38,564 nucleotides of DNA from Acidimicrobiales bacterium. Lineage in GTDB: Bacteria > Actinomycetota > Acidimicrobiia > Acidimicrobiales > SZUA-35. The position numbers were made by a program, and so were the translations under genes. The stretch spans positions 1-38,564 of the forward strand of contig JAHDBV010000010.1 of NCBI GenBank assembly GCA_020630195.1, given 5' to 3'. The notes below the pieces were generated by a model, which searched no databases, had not been told where the DNA came from, and saw only the letters and a program-made list of their open reading frames with translations. This document shows, in pieces, positions 33,062 through 38,564 of the stretch (positions within the stretch are counted from its first letter, which is position 1; each line of letters begins with the position of its first letter).

Positions 33062-34315
33062 TCAGCCGTCGACGGCGAAGGTGGGGAGTTCGAGCCCCGC
33101 TCGGACGGCCTCGAGCGCCTCCGGCGAGGAGTCGACCCGCCAGTCCTCCTCCTTGACGACGTCGAACCAGATCAACCCGGCGATCTCCGGGCGGGCCTCC
33201 ACGGCCTCGAACAGCTCCGTCGTCCAGGCGGCCTTGAAGCCGCCGTCCTCGGTCGCCGAGGTCTCGGTGATCAGCACGGCCTTGTCGGGAGCGACCGCCT
33301 CGATCTCCTCGAGTGTCGGGCCGAAGAGGTCGTCGAAGCTCGGGTAGCTGGTCGGGGTCTCGGGGAGCAGCCCGAAGTAGCCGACGACGCCGACGACGTC
33401 GACGACGTCGTCGCCCGGGTAGAGCAGCTCGAGTGGTGTCGAGCCACGGAAGCCCACGTTGGGGCTCCACACCCAGATCACGTGATCGGGGGCGATCTGT
33501 TCGACCCGGGCCACCACGGCCCGCCAGAACTGCACGTAGCTGCCCGGACCGTTGCCGTTCACGCCTTCGGCCCACGGATACCAGTTGCCGTTCATCTCGT
33601 GGGCGAGGCGGATCATCACGGGATGATCGAGTTCGGCGATGTTCCGGGCGTACTCGTTCAGGTAGTCGTCGAAGTCGCCGGCGATGATGCGCTCGAGCGA
33701 GTACCCGGTCTGCACCTGGGGGTTCGAGAGCCGGAACTGCCACGGCTCCCACGAGATCATGGGCATGGCGCCACGGTCGACGACGGCGGCGATCCGCTCG
33801 GGGTCGAAGGTGTCGTGGGGCCAGCCGACCGCGATCTGGACGATGTCGGGCTGGCGTCCGATGGCACCGACGGTGCGATCGACCTCCTCGACGGCGCCCC
33901 GCTCGGTCATCACACCGAAGAGGTCGATCGAGCCGGCGTCGAGCGCCGCCACCCAGGCGTCGCGCTGGGCGGCGACGGTGGGGATGCCGTCGACCTCGGT
34001 CGGTTCGGAGCTGGTCGTCGTCGCCTCGGTGTCGGTGGCGGGTTCGTCGTCGGCCGGCTCGGCACCGTCCTCGACGGCGGCATCGGGCCGGTCGTCGACC
34101 TCGACGGGGGTCGCCAGAGGCCGGGTCGGCGGGAGGATCACCGCAGCGGCGCGGGCTTCCTCGGCCTCGGTTCGCGGAGGCGAGATGAACCCGACCCAGA
34201 TCGTGAGCGCGACCATGACGGCGCCGACCGAGGTGAGCAGGGGTTTCGTGTCTCGTTGAGCCATGGGGATGGGTGCATCCGACCAGCCACGTTCGGGTGT
34301 CGGATCTCTCAACAT
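33062..34315 (-). CDS. Second membrane-anchored GH26-like glycoside hydrolase
   Basis: A 417-residue protein. An N-terminal anchor (about residues 25-41, TSVGAVMVALTIWVGF) is followed by an acidic Asp/Glu/Thr-rich linker (55-110) and a GH26-type barrel. MIRLAHEMNGNWYPWA holds the predicted acid/base (E240), and VLITETSATEDG holds the predicted nucleophile (E351), with WVWSPNVGF and WFDVVKEEDW as further family elements. ATG 34264 would give a 400-residue form that still keeps the anchor. The longer form is chosen because TACGGC (34328-34333) lies 12 nt before ATG 34315 and no Shine-Dalgarno precedes 34264. It is a clear paralogue of the gene at 31631, and is divergent from the GT2 gene. The GH26 family includes mannanases and lichenase-like enzymes. 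Confidence 0.85.
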   Translation of the reverse strand: MLRDPTPERGWSDAPIPMAQRDTKPLLTSVGAVMVALTIWVGFISPPRTEAEEARAAAVILPPTRPLATPVEVDDRPDAAVEDGAEPADDEPATDTEATTTSSEPTEVDGIPTVAAQRDAWVAALDAGSIDLFGVMTERGAVEEVDRTVGAIGRQPDIVQIAVGWPHDTFDPERIAAVVDRGAMPMISWEPWQFRLSNPQVQTGYSLERIIAGDFDDYLNEYARNIAELDHPVMIRLAHEMNGNWYPWAEGVNGNGPGSYVQFWRAVVARVEQIAPDHVIWVWSPNVGFRGSTPLELLYPGDDVVDVVGVVGYFGLLPETPTSYPSFDDLFGPTLEEIEAVAPDKAVLITETSATEDGGFKAAWTTELFEAVEARPEIAGLIWFDVVKEEDWRVDSSPEALEAVRAGLELPTFAVDG

Positions 34316-34342
34316 TCATCGGCCACAGCCGTAGGAACTGGA
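34316..34342. promoter_or_regulatory. Overlapping divergent -10 boxes, GH26-like / GT2
   Basis: On the plus strand TAGGAA (34332-34337) lies 5 nt before GTG 34343. On the minus strand TACGGC (34328-34333) lies 12 nt before ATG 34315. The boxes share two bases, so the synthase and hydrolase promoters are likely to compete. Confidence 0.35.
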
Positions 34343-36757
34343 GTGCAACTCGGACGGCGATCCTCCCGCGGCCAGGGGCCCGGCGGAGACGAATCGTCGA
34401 GCCGCGCTCCGGCGGAGGTGGCTCCACCGGCCCCGAGCGAGGCCGAGGCGACCGACGACGGACGCCGCAGTGCACTCCTGGCGGCCTCCCGGCACCTCCG
34501 TGCGCGTGCCCGGGTGTGGTCCGCTCCGGCCTGGGCCCGTGCCCCGCTCGCCGTGTTCGCCCTGGCGGTCACCGTCGCCTATCTCGTGTGGCGCCTCTCG
34601 ACGGTCCCGGTGTTCTCGCCGCTCGGCTGGTTCTTCTATCTCTTGGAGCTCTCGGCGGCGATCAGCTTCGGCCTGTTCGTCTTCTCGACGTGGGATCTCG
34701 ACGACGGACCCGAACCCGGCACGGCCACCAAGTCGCCGTCGATCGCGGTGTGCATCGCCACCTATGACGAGGACGAGCACACGCTGCTGCCCACCGTGGC
34801 AGCCGCCGTCGCCCTCCGCCCGGTGCACGAGACCTGGGTACTCGACGATGGTCGACGCCCCTGGGTCAAGGAGATGGCGCTCGCCGTCGGCGCCCGCTAT
34901 CTCAGCCGGCCGAACAACGAACACGCCAAGGCCGGCAACCTGAACAACGCCCTCCGGGTGATCGACACCGACCTGGTCGCCATCCTCGATGCCGACCACG
35001 TTCCGGATGCCGCGTTCCTCGAGCAGACGCTCCCCTACTTCGACGACCCCAGGGTCGCCGTGGTGCAGACCCCGCAGGACTTCTACAACACCGATTCGTT
35101 CGAACACATCGGCACCTACAGCGAGGAGGGCCTCTTCTACCGGGTGCTCCAACCGGGGAAGAACGCCTGGGACGCCGCCTTCTGGTGCGGGACCTCGGCG
35201 GTGTTGCGGACCCGGGCGTTGCGTTCGGTCCGAGGGGTCGCGACGGACTCGGTGACCGAGGACCTGCTCACCACGATCCGACTCCTCGGCCGTGGCTGGG
35301 GGTCGGTGTTCCACGCCAACGTCCTCGCCCGTGGCCAGGCCCCGGCGACCTACGAGCAGTACCTCGTCCAGCGTCGACGCTGGGCGAAGGGTGCCATGCA
35401 GGTGCTGCGGAGCCGGGACAACCCGTGGCGGACCCCGAACCTGACGCTCACCCAGCGGGTCGCGTTCACCGCGTCGCTCGCCGGCTGGTTCGACGGCCTG
35501 CGCACGATCGGCTACCTCGCCGTGGCGTTGTGGACCGTGGTCTTCGGCTCGTTGCCCCTCGACGCCGATCCGTGGACCTTCGCCGTGGTCCACGTCCTCG
35601 TGTTCGTGCTCGCCCAGACCACGATGAAGGCGATCGGCGGACGCCACCACCAGATCTTCCCCGCGCTGCTGTTCGAGTTCCTCCGGATCCCGGTCAGTCT
35701 CGCCGCCCTCGGCCGGCTGCTCACCAACGGCGACGAACGATTCACCGTGACACCGAAGGGGCGCACCGGCGACGAACGGACCCGTGGCTCGGTGCCGCGG
35801 TCGATCTGGGTCGTGATGGGTCTGTCGTTGTCGGCATGGGTCCTGTTCATCTTCCGCGGGATCGGCCTCCTCGGCGGGCCGAGTGGCCCGGCCGTCGGCC
35901 TGGGTGCGCTCGCGCTGCTCGTCAACGCCGGTCTCGCCTTCGCCGCCGTGAGTCGCATCCGCGACGAGCGATTCGCCGACGAGCGCCGCCGGACCCGCCG
36001 CTTCGGTCGAGCGCTGCGGGCCCGCCTCGGTGCGGCCGAGGTCGTGTTCCGGCGGCCCTCGCTCACCGGTGCGATCGTCGACGGGGTGATCCCGCTCGGC
36101 ATCGACGCCGCCGTGATCGCCACCCGCGAAGGACCGATCGCACTGCGGGGTCGGGTCGAACGGACCGAGAACGGCGCCCAGGTGTTCGAGTTCGCCGCTG
36201 GCCAGTGGGCCGCCCGGGCCGCCCTGGCACGCACGCTGTTCGCCGACGACGTCGATGTCGCCGTCCCCACCGGCGCTCCCCGGACCCGCCCGACGTCGTT
36301 GCCGGCGGTCGACCCGGTGCCCGAGCGCATGGTCACGCTGCAACGCCACGACGACCCGGTCCCCGCGGCGCCCGACGCTCCCCGACCGGTCGTCCCCGCC
36401 GCCACGGCTCCCGGCGCCGAGTCCGCCGGACGTCGTCCCCGGCCGCCGGCTCCCCGTCGACCGGACGGCCCGCCACCCGTGCCGGCACCAGCGGTCGCCG
36501 TCGCGGCGGCCGCAGCACCACCTCCGCCCCCGACGCCTGTGGCCCCGATCGCCGCACCGGGCCCGGCCGCCGATGCCGGACCGCGGCCGACCGCGGCGCT
36601 CGCGTGGATCGCCGACTCGCTCGCCCAGGCGGGCACCGACGGTGCCTCCCCGGCCCGTCCGGCACCACCGGTCGAACGTCCGGCACCCCGGGCTCCCCGG
36701 CCGGGCCACCGTCGTGCGGGTGACCGTCCGCCGCCCCCGGCTCCTCCCGCCGGTTGA
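34343..36757 (+). CDS. Cellulose-synthase-like family 2 glycosyltransferase
   Basis: An 804-residue membrane protein. The first 75 residues are Pro/Ser/Arg-rich and cytoplasmic. Two transmembrane helices (about 80-98 and 105-125) precede the GT2 domain: AVCIATYDEDE, DDGRRPWVKEMA, AILDADHVPD (D216, D218 as DxD), DSVTEDLLTTIRL (E306, D307) and QRRRWAKGAMQV (343-354). At least four further helices follow (about 385-405, 412-432, 490-510, 515-535). Together these are the processive beta-glycan synthase hallmarks. The region after about 545 has a possible small domain whose R-x-x-x-R is present but whose second PilZ motif is not recognisable, so cyclic-di-GMP control is not claimed. The last 150 residues are Pro/Ala-rich. 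No BcsB-like gene is nearby. GTG 34343 is chosen by the leaderless box and the frame extends far upstream. Confidence 0.88.
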   Translation: MQLGRRSSRGQGPGGDESSSRAPAEVAPPAPSEAEATDDGRRSALLAASRHLRARARVWSAPAWARAPLAVFALAVTVAYLVWRLSTVPVFSPLGWFFYLLELSAAISFGLFVFSTWDLDDGPEPGTATKSPSIAVCIATYDEDEHTLLPTVAAAVALRPVHETWVLDDGRRPWVKEMALAVGARYLSRPNNEHAKAGNLNNALRVIDTDLVAILDADHVPDAAFLEQTLPYFDDPRVAVVQTPQDFYNTDSFEHIGTYSEEGLFYRVLQPGKNAWDAAFWCGTSAVLRTRALRSVRGVATDSVTEDLLTTIRLLGRGWGSVFHANVLARGQAPATYEQYLVQRRRWAKGAMQVLRSRDNPWRTPNLTLTQRVAFTASLAGWFDGLRTIGYLAVALWTVVFGSLPLDADPWTFAVVHVLVFVLAQTTMKAIGGRHHQIFPALLFEFLRIPVSLAALGRLLTNGDERFTVTPKGRTGDERTRGSVPRSIWVVMGLSLSAWVLFIFRGIGLLGGPSGPAVGLGALALLVNAGLAFAAVSRIRDERFADERRRTRRFGRALRARLGAAEVVFRRPSLTGAIVDGVIPLGIDAAVIATREGPIALRGRVERTENGAQVFEFAAGQWAARAALARTLFADDVDVAVPTGAPRTRPTSLPAVDPVPERMVTLQRHDDPVPAAPDAPRPVVPAATAPGAESAGRRPRPPAPRRPDGPPPVPAPAVAVAAAAAPPPPPTPVAPIAAPGPAADAGPRPTAALAWIADSLAQAGTDGASPARPAPPVERPAPRAPRPGHRRAGDRPPPPAPPAG

Positions 36758-36762
36758 CCGCC

Positions 36763-36778
36763 CCGGGGTCCGCCCCGG
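36763..36778 (+). terminator. Terminator-like hairpin after the GT2 gene
   Basis: CCGGGG (36763-36768) and CCCCGG (36773-36778) form a 6-bp stem around TCCG, just upstream of the next gene box. There is no T-run, so the case is weak to moderate. Confidence 0.4.
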
Positions 36779-36788
36779 ACGCCGCGGC

Positions 36789-36803
36789 TAGCTTGCCGAC
36801 GTG
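36789..36803 (+). promoter_or_regulatory. -10 box of a leaderless start (class V aminotransferase)
   Basis: TAGCTT at 36789-36794, exactly 6 nt, then GTG 36801. Confidence 0.5.
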
Positions 36804-37994
36804 ACCGAGAACGCCACCCCGCTGAGTCCCGAGACCGTCGCCGCCCTCCGGGCCGACACCCCCGGCGTCGAGTCCGTCGTGCACCTGAACCACGCCGGAT
36901 CGAGCCTCCCGCCCGACCGTGTGCTCGACGTGCACATCGGCCACCTGCGGGCCGAGGCCGCCCTCGGGGGCTACGAGGCCGCCGATGCCGCCGACGCGGC
37001 CGAGGCGGCGGTGTACGACGCGCTGGCGACGCTCGTGAACGGTCGGCCGCACGAGATCGCCCGGTTCGAACACGCGACCGCCGCCTGGAACGCCGTGTTC
37101 TGGTCGATCCCGATGGCGCCGGGCCAGACCATCGTGACGAACACGACGGTCTACGGATCCGACCTCGTCGGGATGCTGCTCGCCGCGGAGCGCCGTGGGG
37201 TCGAGGTGCGGGTCGTCGAGACCACCCCGGACGGTGCGATGGACCTCGAGGACCTCGACCGTGCGCTCGAGGGTGACGTGGCCCTCGTCGCCGCCACCCA
37301 CGTGCCGACCAACGGCGGTCACGTCAACGCCGTGGCGGAGATCGGCGTCCGGACCCGTGCCGCCGGCGTCCCGTATCTGCTCGACGCCTGTCAGAGCGCC
37401 GGCCAGCTGCACCTCGACGTGGATGAGATCGGGTGCGACGCCCTGTCGACCACGGGCCGCAAGTACCTCCGCGGCCCACGCGGCACGGGCTTCGCATGGA
37501 TCAGCGAGGCGCTGCTCGACGGGCTCGTCCCGAGCCAGCCCGACTTCTTCGGTATCCAGCTGACCGGCCCGGCGTCCTGGGAGACCCGACCCGACGCCCG
37601 CCGCTTCGAGTTCTGGGAGTACGCCCACGCCGCCTGGCTCGGGCTCGGTGAGGCGGCGCGCCTGGCGAACGAGCTCGGCACCAGCGCCATCGAAGCCTCC
37701 GTCCTCGAACGGGGGGCGGCACTGCGGGCCCGGCTCCACGCGCTCGGGGCGACGGTGCACGACATGGGTGCCGGCGCGGGCGGCATCGTGACCGCCACGT
37801 TCGACGGCGTCGACTCCGAGGACGTGAAGTCGGCACTCGCCGCACAGGCCATCAACGTCACCACGACGGGGCGCGACGGCGCGATCCTCGACTTCGAGCG
37901 ACGGGACCTGCGTCCGATGGTGCGACTGTCGGTGCACTACCTCACCACCGATGCCGAACTCGACGCCGCCGTCGAGGTGCTCCGGACGCTCTGA
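36801..37994 (+). CDS. Class V aminotransferase / cysteine desulfurase-like PLP enzyme
   Basis: A 397-residue fold-type I PLP enzyme. HLNHAGSSLPP is the N-terminal substrate loop, ATHVPTNGGHVNAV precedes LLDACQSAGQLHLDVDEIGCD (D195 contacts the pyridine nitrogen), and STTGRKYLRGPRGTGF holds the Schiff-base lysine K221. The TGRKYLRGPRG signature is typical of the isopenicillin-N-epimerase/EgtE-like group, which includes beta-C-S lyases and desulfurases. The small catalytic-Cys loop of sulfur-mobilising IscS types is not apparent. The reaction cannot be named with confidence. No egtABCD gene is nearby, so EgtE is not assigned. Confidence 0.88.
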   Translation: MTENATPLSPETVAALRADTPGVESVVHLNHAGSSLPPDRVLDVHIGHLRAEAALGGYEAADAADAAEAAVYDALATLVNGRPHEIARFEHATAAWNAVFWSIPMAPGQTIVTNTTVYGSDLVGMLLAAERRGVEVRVVETTPDGAMDLEDLDRALEGDVALVAATHVPTNGGHVNAVAEIGVRTRAAGVPYLLDACQSAGQLHLDVDEIGCDALSTTGRKYLRGPRGTGFAWISEALLDGLVPSQPDFFGIQLTGPASWETRPDARRFEFWEYAHAAWLGLGEAARLANELGTSAIEASVLERGAALRARLHALGATVHDMGAGAGGIVTATFDGVDSEDVKSALAAQAINVTTTGRDGAILDFERRDLRPMVRLSVHYLTTDAELDAAVEVLRTL

Positions 37995-38004
37995 CGCCGC
38001 GATC

Positions 38005-38027
38005 GGGCTCCGGACGCGGCGGAGCCC
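38005..38027. terminator. Terminator-like hairpin between converging genes
   Basis: GGGCTCCG (38005-38012) and CGGAGCCC (38020-38027) form a perfect 8-bp stem with a 7-nt loop, in the 78-bp gap between the aminotransferase stop and the fadD stop. It can act on either strand. No T-run is seen. Confidence 0.55.
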
Positions 38028-38072
38028 CCGCCGCCGAGGCGACGAGGGCTCCGAACCGTCAGATCGAGTCGA

Positions 38073-38564
38073 TCACTTCGCGTACATGGCGTCGATCGCG
38101 CTCTCGAACGCCTTGTGGATGCCACGGCGCTTGAGCTTCGAGGTCGGGGTGAGGACCTCGGAGTCCGGCATCCACTCGTCGCCCAGCACGGTGACCTTCT
38201 TGACGGCCTCGGCGTTGTTGAACTCGGCCATGGCCTCGGCCAGGCCGGCGTTCACCTCGGCGATGACCTCGTCGTTCAGCGCGAGCGCCTGCGGCGTGGC
38301 GGCCTCACCCTCGAGCCCGTGGGCGGCGGCCCAGGCGGCCGCGGCGTCCGGGTCGAGCACGACGAGCGCGGAGATGAACGGCTTCTGATCACCGATCGCG
38401 CAGGCCTGACCCACGAGCGGGATCATCTTGAGCGCCGCTTCGAGGTTTGCCGGCGAGACGTTCTTGCCGCCGGCGGTGATGATCAGTTCCTTCTTGCGGT
38501 CGACGATCTTGAGGTAGCCGTCCTCGTCGATCTCACCGATGTCGCCGGTGTGCACGAAGCCCTC
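38073..38564 (-). CDS. fadD: Long-chain acyl-CoA synthetase (AMP-binding), C-terminal part
   Basis: Only the last 163 codons are present. The gene runs off the right edge in frame. The visible part begins EGFVHTGDIGEIDEDGYLKI and continues with VDRKKELIITAGGKNVSPANLE, the conserved C-terminal A8-like segment of acyl-CoA ligases. The hinge is the DRKKE element and ITAGGKNVSP is the lid. The C-terminal catalytic lysine sits in LTPTSKLKR. It activates fatty acids to acyl-CoA. Chain-length preference cannot be read from this part. It converges on the aminotransferase gene. Confidence 0.92.
   Translation of the reverse strand, partial: EGFVHTGDIGEIDEDGYLKIVDRKKELIITAGGKNVSPANLEAALKMIPLVGQACAIGDQKPFISALVVLDPDAAAAWAAAHGLEGEAATPQALALNDEVIAEVNAGLAEAMAEFNNAEAVKKVTVLGDEWMPDSEVLTPTSKLKRRGIHKAFESAIDAMYAK

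Noticed and set aside
33482..34342. Upstream extension of the GT2 protein by 287 codons
   Set aside because: It is antisense to the second GH26-like gene and is Asp/Gly/Val-rich shadow sequence. GTG 34343 sits beside a leaderless box.
36000..36300. PilZ domain at the GT2 C-terminus
   Set aside because: An R-x-x-x-R-like cluster is present, but the second motif (D/N-x-S-x-x-G) is not seen, so the domain is not claimed.
36333..37937. A 534-codon minus-strand open frame over the GT2 tail and aminotransferase
   Set aside because: It is antisense to two well-supported genes, and its translation is Gly/Arg/Val-rich without domains.
36801..37994. Naming the class V aminotransferase EgtE
   Set aside because: The group signature is shared with several reactions, and no egt gene cluster is present.

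Overview
The window is GC-rich, gene-dense actinobacterial chromosome. The fatty acid desaturase, HelD, DUF4916, NagA and EVE-type genes, the DUF1800/DUF1501 pair, the DUF4214 secreted proteins and the many leaderless genes together suggest an aquatic or soil member of the Acidimicrobiia (Ilumatobacter-like). This placement is an inference from gene content and base composition, not from a marker gene. No rRNA, tRNA, CRISPR array, insertion sequence or phage gene is seen. Both ends cut through genes: an H+-pyrophosphatase tail on the left and a long-chain acyl-CoA synthetase tail on the right.

Layout. 1-6.4 kb: hppA tail with a strong terminator, an EVE-domain gene, a degenerate Glu/Leu-dehydrogenase homologue, a PLP-dependent lyase, a YpfJ-type zinc metalloprotease, a secreted DUF4214 protein and a hexapeptide-repeat acyltransferase. 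6.4-11.1 kb (minus strand): SRPBCC protein, SelO, an S51-like/CysRS-tail fusion and pseudouridine-phosphate glycosidase, with ATGA start/stop overlaps at two of the junctions. 11.1-17.6 kb: desaturase, a small membrane protein, NagA, flavodoxin, an Rdx (SelW-like) selenoprotein, a TrmH-type rRNA methyltransferase, a DUF2470 protein, an alpha/beta hydrolase and a small conserved protein. 17.6-26 kb: HelD, an aldose epimerase-xylulokinase-unknown operon, DUF4916, PhyH dioxygenase, GNAT, CopC-like and a small membrane peptide. 26-31.5 kb: S51 peptidase, the DUF1800 and DUF1501-DUF4214 pair, and an alpha-hydroxy-acid oxidase. 31.5-38.5 kb: two GH26-type proteins beside a cellulose-synthase-like GT2, a class V aminotransferase and the FadD tail.

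The most important observation is at 14433-14708. An Rdx-family gene has an in-frame TGA exactly where the CxxU redox motif puts selenocysteine. A hairpin just after the TGA meets the published rules for a bacterial SECIS element. Ordinary gene calling sees only a headless 69-residue fragment from a GTG at 14499. If real, the organism must carry selA, selB and selC, none of which is in this window. A Cys-ending SelO lies about 4 kb away.

A second recurring signal is a TANNNT box followed by about 6-10 nt and then the start codon, with no Shine-Dalgarno sequence. It occurs at many genes here on both strands and points to widespread leaderless transcription. It was used to choose several start codons.
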